From a virus, in IMG/VR virus record IMGVR_UViG_3300009183_000147, positions 1-43,121 of that record: a stretch of DNA of 43,121 bases. The stretch is one strand, 5' to 3'. This document shows positions 24,045 through 30,763 of the stretch, one piece after another (the first letter of the stretch is position 1; each line of letters begins with the position of its first letter). The notes beneath the pieces are model-generated. The model was not told the origin of the DNA. It saw nothing but the letters and a program-made list of their open reading frames with translations, and did no database searches. The translations under genes and the position numbers were made by a program.

Positions 24045-24431
24045 TTATCGTGGATATCCTTTGAAGCCTTTAACAGGGCTAGTATTATTTACTAGACTGG
24101 GTTCTAGACTGTTTGGTGTGCTTATTTGAATTTTTGCAACAGGTAAACCGGACATTTTTAATGCTTGGTCAATAACTGGCCCAACACTGCCATTGAATCC
24201 AGCAACCACTGCATCTTCGCCAAATGCTGCTTTGGCACTCCAAGCAGGTAGGTTGTTGGTAATGTCATCTGTTCCAGCATCACTACGTGCCCGAGCTAGT
24301 GCTACACCAAATCGATATATTTGATACGGATCCGAGGACTGTACGCCCGGCAACACAAACACATGATTCATAGGATCTGCTTGCTCGGGTGGCAGTGTTG
24401 CTTCTTCTCGAAGAAATTCACGGGCTCTCAT
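24045..24431 (-). CDS. Putative capsid-targeted internal protein A
   Basis: 128 residues starting MRAREFLREEA. This matches the pattern of T4 capsid-targeting sequences (a charged first stretch, then EF[LI]xE), where the prohead protease gp21 cuts after the glutamate of an L-x-E motif. Here LRE would be the cut. The C-terminus ends SPVKGFKGYPR, almost identical to that of the next gene upstream (SPVKGFRGYPR). The two genes overlap by 4 bases. The middle has a helical segment with YRFGVALARARS. A role in the capsid or in delivery into the host is inferred, not shown. Confidence 0.6.
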   Translation of the reverse strand: MRAREFLREEATLPPEQADPMNHVFVLPGVQSSDPYQIYRFGVALARARSDAGTDDITNNLPAWSAKAAFGEDAVVAGFNGSVGPVIDQALKMSGLPVAKIQISTPNSLEPSLVNNTSPVKGFKGYPR

Positions 24432-24799
24432 CTTGGATACCCTCGGAATCCTTTTACAGGACTTTGTTTGTTGGTAGACTCTAATTCTTGGCTACGCAGG
24501 TCACCGTGGTTGAGGTCTTGATGGTCTGAACCCACTGCTTGGAATGCTTTTTCTATCATGTCTTGTTCAACCTCAGTGTAGGGCATGGCCACATTGTAAC
24601 GGCCGGCCCAGGACTCGTGATCTATCTTTGGAACAAATGTGCCATCTGTACAGGCGGCAGCCATCATGACTCGATTGAGTTCGTAAACTCTATCGGCTAG
24701 ATCTTTGTCTCTAAACTTATTAAGTCCAACAGTGGCTCGACTTCTTCGTTGACCAATCTTGCCGGTATGTTTCTCAATGAGAAACTCGTGGGCTCGCAT
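24428..24799 (-). CDS. Putative capsid-targeted internal protein B
   Basis: 123 residues starting MRAHEFLIEKH, with the L-x-E site at LIE, and ending SPVKGFRGYPR. The middle (VYELNRVMMAAACTDGTF, ESWAGRYNVAMPYTEVEQDMI) differs from gene A, so the two proteins share only their ends, as if two distinct domains carry the same address tags. Its start is 2 bases after the 97-residue gene upstream. No late box is seen here, so it rides on an upstream late transcript. Function unknown. Confidence 0.6.
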   Translation of the reverse strand: MRAHEFLIEKHTGKIGQRRSRATVGLNKFRDKDLADRVYELNRVMMAAACTDGTFVPKIDHESWAGRYNVAMPYTEVEQDMIEKAFQAVGSDHQDLNHGDLRSQELESTNKQSPVKGFRGYPR

Positions 24800-24801
24800 G
24801 T

Positions 24802-25095
24802 TTATGCACCGGCAGCGTTGTAAACACTTGACTGTGCAGAACTTGCTGTGCCCAGGGCTGTGGCAGTCACAGTGGTTCCGGCAAGAATGAGTCGGTTGCC
24901 TGCACCAACATAGACTTCTTGTACAGTTCCGTTTGGAACAGTGACCACGTTGGCATACAAGTTACCAACAGGAGAGGCTGACCCTAATGCTGTGGCATAT
25001 ATTTGGTATGTGACATCTGCACTGTTGGCAGCAATAGATGCTTTGTCTGTGGTCCACACAATGTTGCCTGCGGCGTTGATTACTTGAATAGCCAT
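24802..25095 (-). CDS. Small probable virion protein, beta-rich
   Basis: 97 residues, low in charge and rich in Ala, Val, Thr and Gly with repeated beta-type strands (NLYANVVTVPNGTVQEVYVGAGNRLILAGTTVTATA). This composition is common in phage head decoration or tail proteins. GGAAAG lies 8 bases before the ATG. It sits between the AT-hook protein and internal protein B in the late minus-strand run. I do not recognise the family and can only say that it looks structural. Confidence 0.55.
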   Translation of the reverse strand: MAIQVINAAGNIVWTTDKASIAANSADVTYQIYATALGSASPVGNLYANVVTVPNGTVQEVYVGAGNRLILAGTTVTATALGTASSAQSSVYNAAGA

Positions 25096-25098
25096 AGT

Positions 25099-26940
25099 TT
25101 ACTTTCCAAATGTTCGGTATAAGTTCAACAAGTTCTGTTCAACTTTTGCACTTTCTTCCATACTGACTTGTCTACGCAGTTGACTTGCCAGCACCGGAGT
25201 AGTAGATTGGCCTGTGGATTTGGGACCATTCAATCCACCCGAGTATTGCAGTGCGTTGTCACTGGTTTCAGTGTTACTGGGCCAGTTAGGATCGTTTTCG
25301 TCAACCATATTGCAACCGCATGGTGATGAGCCGCATGAACTGCATGATCCAGATTGCTGACTTAGGCCGGCCATCTGTAACAATTCTGCCAAGCGTTCTG
25401 CATCTTCGCCATCAGCATTTACTGTGATGCTTTTGTTGCCAGGATGGCCGTCATCTGAGTTTTGACTCATGTTCACAGTGACACTCATGCCTTCTGTGAT
25501 CAGAGTTTCTAGCTGTGCATCCAGTGTTTCGTAAACACTGCCACCAAACTTGAACTTGCTATTGGACTTTTTAGGCTCGTCTTCTTTGACTTCGTCTTTC
25601 TTGTCATCATACTCAATGTCTTTGGCTACTTTTTTACCGGCTTTTTCGGCCTTATCATCTTCAGCACCACGCTTCTTGCCGTGGATACCATCTTTTTTCT
25701 TTTCATCATACTCGATATCTTTGGCAACCTTCTTACCGGCACGTTCTGCATGGCTATCTTTTTTAGCAGTAGACTCTGCTTCTCTAACTTGTGCGTCGCC
25801 CGACTGTTGATTTTTAATCATTGTCATTGCCGCATACAGCACAGATTCTAAGCGACTGGCATACCCTTGTGGGAATTCACCACCGCGCTGTGCTTGCTTT
25901 GCTATTGCTCGAATGTCAGCAAGGTCGTTATAAATTTGTTGTGCTTGTCCTTGGTCATGGCCTTCTTCCATGTCGCCTTCTTTGACTTTGCGACCGCCTT
26001 TGTGCTTGTATGCTTTGGCAGTTGTACGCTCTGGTCCTTTTTCTGGACCCTTTGGACGACCGCGGCCGCGCTTGTCAATGGTATTACCTTCTGCGTCTGT
26101 TTCTGATCCAACTGAGTTGCCTTGCGCATCAACTCTACGAGTGACAACTCGACCAGTGGCCGTGTGCTTGGTATCGTGTTTGGCACCATGTGTAACATCA
26201 CCAACTCGTGGAGTGTCTCGACGTGGATTTTTGTAGTTTGTAAACGGATTGAGATCTTCCTCTTCGTCCACACTGCTGGTGTCTGTGAATTCTTTACCAC
26301 CTATTTTGAACTTGCCGCCCTTTGGCGTCTTGGCCAAAGCACCAGTAAACGCATTGCCTTCGTCGGCAACTTGTTGTCTGCCACCCAGTGCATTACGCAT
26401 GGCTTCGGCAGCAACGTCGCCCAGCATTTCGTCAACTTCTTTCTTGGCGCCGGCAATTTTGTCAGCAAAAGTAATTTTGTCTACAGGTGGTGCCAGTGCG
26501 GCAAATGATTTTTGCTTGGCAGGTGACAGTTTTTCTTTAACTTGTTTTGGATTAGATTCAGCACCAGGCTTCATACCAGTTTGTGGCATATCCATTTTGC
26601 GTTGCAGGTCACGAATCATGTCTACGTCGCTGCCGTGGCCAACTTTGTTCAGTACAGCGTTGCCGGCTTTCTTGGCCATGCCGCCAACTTTCTTCACCAC
26701 ATCGCCTAGGCCTTCGTCCATGTCTTGCTCTTCTAGTTTGCCGGCCTTGGCCAACTTGGCACGAACAGCACCTGCCACTCGCTCGCCTGCTTCTTTTGAG
26801 CCGTAACGTTCTGCGGCACTTTTGGCAATCTTCTCAAAGTTCTTGCCTGGCTTGCCTTCGTCACGCTCGTTTAACGGTGCGGCTTCTGGTCGGGCAGCAA
26901 TGCCGTCTAGTGTTTTGTTTAGGTTGTGGAAAAAACTCAT
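25099..26940 (-). CDS. Large AT-hook, repeat-containing protein, probable internal virion protein
   Basis: 613 residues, highly charged and largely disordered, rich in Lys, Glu and Gly. The stretch KRGRGRPKGP near residue 290 is an AT-hook, which binds the minor groove of A/T-rich DNA. Two nearly identical segments, AGKKVAKDIEYD[ED]KK, occur 33 residues apart. The C-terminal part carries a cysteine patch (CSSCGSSPCGCN) and the motif EDAERLAELLQMAGL. AAGGAT precedes the ATG. Its surroundings (gp16, capsid-targeted proteins) and its composition suggest a DNA-binding protein packaged with the genome or a head-core protein; this is inference and no function is established. Confidence 0.6.
   Translation of the reverse strand: MSFFHNLNKTLDGIAARPEAAPLNERDEGKPGKNFEKIAKSAAERYGSKEAGERVAGAVRAKLAKAGKLEEQDMDEGLGDVVKKVGGMAKKAGNAVLNKVGHGSDVDMIRDLQRKMDMPQTGMKPGAESNPKQVKEKLSPAKQKSFAALAPPVDKITFADKIAGAKKEVDEMLGDVAAEAMRNALGGRQQVADEGNAFTGALAKTPKGGKFKIGGKEFTDTSSVDEEEDLNPFTNYKNPRRDTPRVGDVTHGAKHDTKHTATGRVVTRRVDAQGNSVGSETDAEGNTIDKRGRGRPKGPEKGPERTTAKAYKHKGGRKVKEGDMEEGHDQGQAQQIYNDLADIRAIAKQAQRGGEFPQGYASRLESVLYAAMTMIKNQQSGDAQVREAESTAKKDSHAERAGKKVAKDIEYDEKKKDGIHGKKRGAEDDKAEKAGKKVAKDIEYDDKKDEVKEDEPKKSNSKFKFGGSVYETLDAQLETLITEGMSVTVNMSQNSDDGHPGNKSITVNADGEDAERLAELLQMAGLSQQSGSCSSCGSSPCGCNMVDENDPNWPSNTETSDNALQYSGGLNGPKSTGQSTTPVLASQLRRQVSMEESAKVEQNLLNLYRTFGK
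25601..25754 (-). repeat. Direct repeat in the AT-hook gene
   Basis: About 54 bases are repeated with changes, near 25601-25655 and 25700-25754, encoding AEKAGKKVAKDIEYDDKK and AERAGKKVAKDIEYDEKK. The spacing is 99 bases, or 33 codons, so the reading frame is kept. Confidence 0.7.
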
Positions 26941-26944
26941 TTTA

Positions 26945-27553
26945 TTATCCTTTAGGGTTGTAGCCTGTTGCTGGCCGGGGTGGACGCTTGATGTTGGTCA
27001 TTGGGCTCTTGTTGTTCATGGGTAAACTGTTTGTGGTCACTGCTGGAGGTGTCCGACCGCCGGCCACTGTGAAGTCACTGCGATAGGTATTTTTCAGCAC
27101 TGCATGGTCTTCTGGAGCAGCCGAATAGTCCTTGTATAAGGCTTTCTGTTCTGCATCCGGTGCCGGATAGTCCGTGTTGGTCAACAGATCTTTATTTTGT
27201 TTTTCAACATCTGCGGCCTCTTTGTCATAGTTGTTTTCGTATGGCACAGTCAACATGCACACACGATTTGGATCAATGCCCAACAGTTGTGCAATCTGAC
27301 GAATCTGTGGTTCAATTGCTGGATACCGGAATTCAACATCCATGTGTGTACAGCTTTCGTTTTCAATGGCCGGAAAGTCTGCTAACCGGACCTGAACAGG
27401 TGACGTTTTTGGGGCAGACATTTTGACCACGTCAAATTGACGAAGTTTTTCTCCCAGTGCCCGAACTAGATCTTTGGGAGTATCACCTGCAATTTTGATG
27501 CGGTAATTGTATACTCTTTCGTTCTCTGCCAGATATTCTTTAAAATGTTTCAT
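26945..27553 (-). CDS. Putative capsid-targeted internal protein C
   Basis: 202 residues. It opens MKHFKEYLAEN, close to the T4 internal protein signal with its EF[IL]AE core and a possible prohead-protease cut after LAE. The C-terminus NNKSPMTNIKRPPRPATGYNPKG shares NNxSP and GY with the ends of proteins A and B. A late box CATAAATA is 17 bases before the ATG at 27553 and AGGGAT stands between. The middle holds DVEFRYPAIEPQIRQIAQLLG. The start signals support late expression; the role in the capsid is inferred. Confidence 0.62.
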   Translation of the reverse strand: MKHFKEYLAENERVYNYRIKIAGDTPKDLVRALGEKLRQFDVVKMSAPKTSPVQVRLADFPAIENESCTHMDVEFRYPAIEPQIRQIAQLLGIDPNRVCMLTVPYENNYDKEAADVEKQNKDLLTNTDYPAPDAEQKALYKDYSAAPEDHAVLKNTYRSDFTVAGGRTPPAVTTNSLPMNNKSPMTNIKRPPRPATGYNPKG

Positions 27554-27570
27554 AATCGATCCCTATATGA

Positions 27571-27578
27571 TATTTATG
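27571..27578 (-). promoter_or_regulatory. Late-type box for putative internal protein C
   Basis: CATAAATA on the minus strand, overlapping the stop codon of gp16. A normal leader with AGGGAT separates it from the ATG at 27553. Confidence 0.6.
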
Positions 27579-28077
27579 CTTGTTTATTCTTTTGGTCTCT
27601 TGTGCCAATAAGTCGATCCAACAAATCATTGCGACTCAGCACTTGACCTTCGGCAGTTTCTGTAGATTCTTGATAGTCGTCATCTGTGCGTTTTTCTCGG
27701 TCAAGATCCAGTTTGGCTTTTTGTAACTGCAACTGAATCATTTTGAGTTTCTTGTTCATCTTGGCTGTTTTGGCAGTGAGTGCATGGCCCAGCATGGCAC
27801 CTGCCACTGCAAAGATTTCACTGGCATAACGACTGTCGATTTGCATGCCAAGGTCCATTAGATCATCAAATGTTTCTGTGGCTTTTTGTGCTAGTTCGTC
27901 CATGTCACCATCACTGGCTTCTAGATCGCGCACACCGGGTAAGGCAGCATCAATCTTGTCAATGGCATTGTCAATTTCAGTTATGGCATATTGTGTGGTG
28001 GCAATATCCGGCACAGTTTCGTCTGTGTCGGCGGTGCTAGACGGTAAGTCGAAGAGGTCTTCTAATTTTTTAGTCAT
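27574..28077 (-). CDS. gp16: Terminase small subunit gp16
   Basis: 167 residues, near T4 gp16 (164). The long coiled-coil-like central helix (VAGAMLGHALTAKTAKMNKKLKMIQLQLQKAKLDLD) is the typical DNA-recognition and oligomerisation part. The N-terminus is acidic and the C-terminus polar. gp16 forms rings that control gp17 activity and initiate packaging. The gene's ATG lies 4 bases after the late box GGTAAATA, with no ribosome site between. It is followed by a 20-base gap and then putative internal protein C. Confidence 0.85.
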   Translation of the reverse strand: MTKKLEDLFDLPSSTADTDETVPDIATTQYAITEIDNAIDKIDAALPGVRDLEASDGDMDELAQKATETFDDLMDLGMQIDSRYASEIFAVAGAMLGHALTAKTAKMNKKLKMIQLQLQKAKLDLDREKRTDDDYQESTETAEGQVLSRNDLLDRLIGTRDQKNKQA

Positions 28078-28081
28078 ACCA

Positions 28082-28099
28082 TATTTACCGCTTTTGCGG
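28082..28099 (-). promoter_or_regulatory. Late-type box with adjoining hairpin before gp16
   Basis: GGTAAATA at 28089-28082 on the minus strand, then TGGT, then ATG at 28077. The box's GG is the end of a stem, CCGC and GCGG over a TTTT loop, at 28088-28099. Confidence 0.5.
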
Positions 28100-28110
28100 C
28101 ATAGTGAGGC

Positions 28111-28542
28111 TTATTTTCCGCCGTTGCGGAACATGTCTTCTTCTGTGATTACTCTGAATTTTAAGCCGTTGCGGTTGCACCACTTGGTTGCAGATGCCCA
28201 TTTGGCGTAGTTGATGGCCACAACCATACGGTCTCTGTTGTTCATTTTACTTTCAATGATGCTTTGTTTTTTGGGTTTGATTTCGATCACTTCTGCAATC
28301 AAGGTGTTCTGACGTGTTCTGTATGTGATCAAAAAATCCGGTATGTAGATGCTTTGTTTTCCTGTGACAGGATTGCGATAAGGGATCTGTATGCTTTCAC
28401 TGGCCCACTGCATCACATTGTCGTTGTTGTCCAGAAATATCATGAACGATAATTCCCATCCTGATCTATAACGTGGGGTACCCTTGCCCACATACTTGGC
28501 AGGGTTTTTTACAGTGTAGGGTCCTTGTGCAAACTTGCTCAT
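28111..28542 (-). CDS. gp4: Head completion protein gp4-like
   Basis: 143 residues, near T4 gp4 (150). The pattern RYRSGWELSFMIFLDNNDNVMQWASE, then IQIPYRNPVTGKQSIYIPDF and IEIKPKKQ, is the gp4 family with its nuclease-like core: Asp in PDF and the E-x-K in EIKPK. The C-terminal GLKFRVITEEDM matches the T4 end. gp4 joins the DNA-filled head with the neck. The start overlaps the 120-residue gene upstream by 4 bases. The function follows from the family. Confidence 0.85.
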   Translation of the reverse strand: MSKFAQGPYTVKNPAKYVGKGTPRYRSGWELSFMIFLDNNDNVMQWASESIQIPYRNPVTGKQSIYIPDFLITYRTRQNTLIAEVIEIKPKKQSIIESKMNNRDRMVVAINYAKWASATKWCNRNGLKFRVITEEDMFRNGGK

Positions 28543-28901
28543 GCCCGGGCATTTCGTGCCGCATAGTAGTTTGGCTGCACAGGTTGTGATACGCCAAGCA
28601 AGGTGGCATTACTACGCTGGTCATTGAGATAATATGCCAGAGTCAAGTTCAGTTCTGCAGTATTAGAAGTTGTTTGCATCTGCTGTAACAATGACAGCAC
28701 CGGTATACTTTGTTCATTGGCAACTCTGAACAGAGCCGTGGCAAAGTTGGCCGCTGCTACCGCAGTGGTGCATGTTGTCTTGAAGTAACTGAGCACCACA
28801 TCATATTCATTGCTGTCAACAAACTGCTCGTATCCGTAAAAACTGTCAAACACTCTCACAGTGAGATCTAGATTGTAGTTGGTGTTGTTAATTGAGCTCA
28901 T
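28539..28901 (-). CDS. Conserved phage virion-cluster protein of unknown function
   Basis: 120 residues. The pattern VRVFDSFYGYEQFVDSNEYDVVLSYFK and LNLTLAYYLNDQRSNATLLGV resembles a protein that I associate with marine T4-like phages in the tail-tube neighbourhood. It is mostly helical and low in charge. It overlaps gp4 by 4 bases on its 3' side and the tail-tube-like gene by 4 bases on its 5' side, so the three are a coupled block of late genes. No motif reveals an activity. Confidence 0.65.
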   Translation of the reverse strand: MSSINNTNYNLDLTVRVFDSFYGYEQFVDSNEYDVVLSYFKTTCTTAVAAANFATALFRVANEQSIPVLSLLQQMQTTSNTAELNLTLAYYLNDQRSNATLLGVSQPVQPNYYAARNARA

Positions 28902-30037
28902 GGTCTAGGAGGCGGTGCTTTAGGAAATATCATACTGTTGGCAGAGTTGGCTGCGTTGCGCATTGCGCCCGGTAAGCTGTTGCGCAACACATCTTGTTTG
29001 ACAGCGTTTGCATCATTGCGTATGATGTTTGAGAGCGGTGTTCGCTTCAGTGTTTGATTTACATTCAGTGCTTTTTGTACACCACCAATCACATTGGCAA
29101 GACTACCACGACCAGACATCAGCGCAGTCAAGTCTTCGTAAATGCCCACACCAGCATCCAGCAATCCGCCTTGTCCCAGCACAGTTGACTGACTGCCAGG
29201 ACGAGAAATTGAACTACGGATCTGATCGTAATGGTTAGGATCAGCAAACCCAACCACATTGGTATCGGGACGCACAGCACCAATGGCACCGGAATAGTAT
29301 TTTACAGTTTCATATTTTATTGTCACAGTGTGTGTCATAATACCGTTGCCTTGACTGTAGTCATAGGTATCGTGTTTCCAATCAGTGATCATTGGATTCA
29401 CCAACACATAGGCAGCAAACTTGTGCTGATTAAGTCCGTAAATTTTGATGTCACGAAAAAAAGGCGGCTTACCTTCTGGAGCAAATGTTCCATCGGTATA
29501 ACTTTCACCCACATAACCCCAGTCGTTTACAAATCTATCGTTGCTGTAGGTGTCACGTGTGTTGTAACCAAATCCGGTTGGTGTTGTTTGTAAACTGCCA
29601 CTAGTTCCGTTGGTGTTTGGCACACCTTCGTACTGTTGCACTGGATCTTTATAGTAGTAACTGAAGTAGTTGTACCATAAATTACGAATTAGATCGCCGC
29701 CATCGTCGTTGAATGTTATGGTAACAGGTTGATATTCAATTTTACTCTGTACCAATCGCTTACGATTGTACTGATTCATTGTGTCAACTGATATTTGATA
29801 GCTGGGCAAGTCAACAGTTTTAACCGACAAGCCAATACTGGCAGCATCGCCATTGCCAACCATGGCCTGCAAGAATGGTATTGCTCCAGAATTTAAATTA
29901 AAGAATGTGTGGAAGTTGAACTTGAAGCGTGGCGCAAGTTCGTATCCGTTTGTGCGAAAGGTTTTATTGGCGTGGGTGTAATCTCTTAACCCGTTGTCGC
30001 CAATAAAACCTTTTAAAAAGTTTTGTCCAAAGCTCAT
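28898..30037 (-). CDS. Tail-tube-related virion protein
   Basis: 379 residues. The N-terminus (APRFKFNFHTFFNL) and the strand order (KTVDLPSYQISVDTMNQYN, KIEYQPVTITFNDD) resemble the tail-tube fold of gp19 and its relatives gp48 and gp54, with a long insertion in the middle (residues about 130-190). It stands directly after gp19. It may be an alternative tube subunit, a tube-initiation protein (gp54-like) or a terminator of the tube. The C-terminal 100 residues are helical and polar. The ATG at 30037 follows the gp19 stop by 8 bases. Confidence 0.6.
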   Translation of the reverse strand: MSFGQNFLKGFIGDNGLRDYTHANKTFRTNGYELAPRFKFNFHTFFNLNSGAIPFLQAMVGNGDAASIGLSVKTVDLPSYQISVDTMNQYNRKRLVQSKIEYQPVTITFNDDGGDLIRNLWYNYFSYYYKDPVQQYEGVPNTNGTSGSLQTTPTGFGYNTRDTYSNDRFVNDWGYVGESYTDGTFAPEGKPPFFRDIKIYGLNQHKFAAYVLVNPMITDWKHDTYDYSQGNGIMTHTVTIKYETVKYYSGAIGAVRPDTNVVGFADPNHYDQIRSSISRPGSQSTVLGQGGLLDAGVGIYEDLTALMSGRGSLANVIGGVQKALNVNQTLKRTPLSNIIRNDANAVKQDVLRNSLPGAMRNAANSANSMIFPKAPPPRP

Positions 30038-30045
30038 TCAGTTAC

Positions 30046-30690
30046 TTAGGCGCCTTGGGTGCCACCTAAGCCGGTTACTGTGCCTAACGTAGTACCAAGG
30101 ATAGTGCCTGTTTCGCCAACACCGCCGCCAACCACTTGGTTAGCATTGTCGTATGTGATGCTCAGTGCAATGGTCATTGCTTCACTGGTTGCGTAGTTGG
30201 CATCACCATAGTTTACTTCTTTCAAGTAGCAGCCATACAGTTCCCATGACTCTAACACTGTTGGAGCAACAGCACCGTTGCCACCGTCCAGTACTTCAAA
30301 CTTGGTTGTGAACTTGTAATCTGCACCTGCGGCCGCAGATGCCATTTCAAAGAAGTCCAGTTGTTTCTGTAGTTGGGATCCAACCAGTTGTTGTACATTA
30401 GCGCCGGCATCGTCACGCAAGTTACAACTTACGTCGCCCCATGAGTGCTTGCCAGCCATTTTAAGAGTGGAGTTGTAAATTGGTAAATCAATATTTTCAA
30501 ATGTCACTGTTGGACGTGTAAAGTCAATGACCTGTTTGGTCATTTCGGTAACTGGACCACCTTGCACACCAAAATTTTCAAATATCACTCGAAAGCGGTA
30601 TTTGAGTTTTGGCATTAATATGCCTGTACTGCCTTGGCTAGCGTCACTTGCCAAGGGTACTGTCATTTTGTTTAACGATGCTGAAGCCAT
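30046..30690 (-). CDS. gp19: Tail tube protein gp19
   Basis: 214 residues (T4: 163). The line LKYRFRVIFENFG, then VTFENIDLPIYNST and KMAGKHSWGDVSCNLRDD, fits the gp19 tail-tube fold. The C-terminus is extended by a Gly/Thr-rich stretch (GETGTILGTTLGTVTGLGG), which may be surface-exposed. It forms the rigid inner tube through which DNA passes. AGAGGAT lies before the ATG and a late box CATAAATA is at 30720-30713. It stands between gp18, ended by a strong terminator, and the tube-related gene. Confidence 0.9.
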   Translation of the reverse strand: MASASLNKMTVPLASDASQGSTGILMPKLKYRFRVIFENFGVQGGPVTEMTKQVIDFTRPTVTFENIDLPIYNSTLKMAGKHSWGDVSCNLRDDAGANVQQLVGSQLQKQLDFFEMASAAAGADYKFTTKFEVLDGGNGAVAPTVLESWELYGCYLKEVNYGDANYATSEAMTIALSITYDNANQVVGGGVGETGTILGTTLGTVTGLGGTQGA

Positions 30691-30712
30691 AATTTTTATC
30701 CTCTGTTACTGT

Positions 30713-30720
30713 TATTTATG
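30713..30720 (-). promoter_or_regulatory. Late promoter box of gp19
   Basis: CATAAATA on the minus strand, 22 bases upstream of the ATG, with AGAGGAT in the leader. It lies between the gp18 terminator and gp19. Confidence 0.75.
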
Positions 30721-30737
30721 TTATCTATGCGTGACTA

Positions 30738-30762
30738 AAAATAGGGACCAGGTCCCTATTTT
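30738..30762 (-). terminator. Intrinsic terminator between gp18 and gp19
   Basis: AAAATAGGGACC and GGTCCCTATTTT form a 12-bp stem with almost no loop on paper, and T runs follow on both strands. It sits 2 bases after the gp18 stop codon. Confidence 0.9.
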
Positions 30763-30763
30763 A

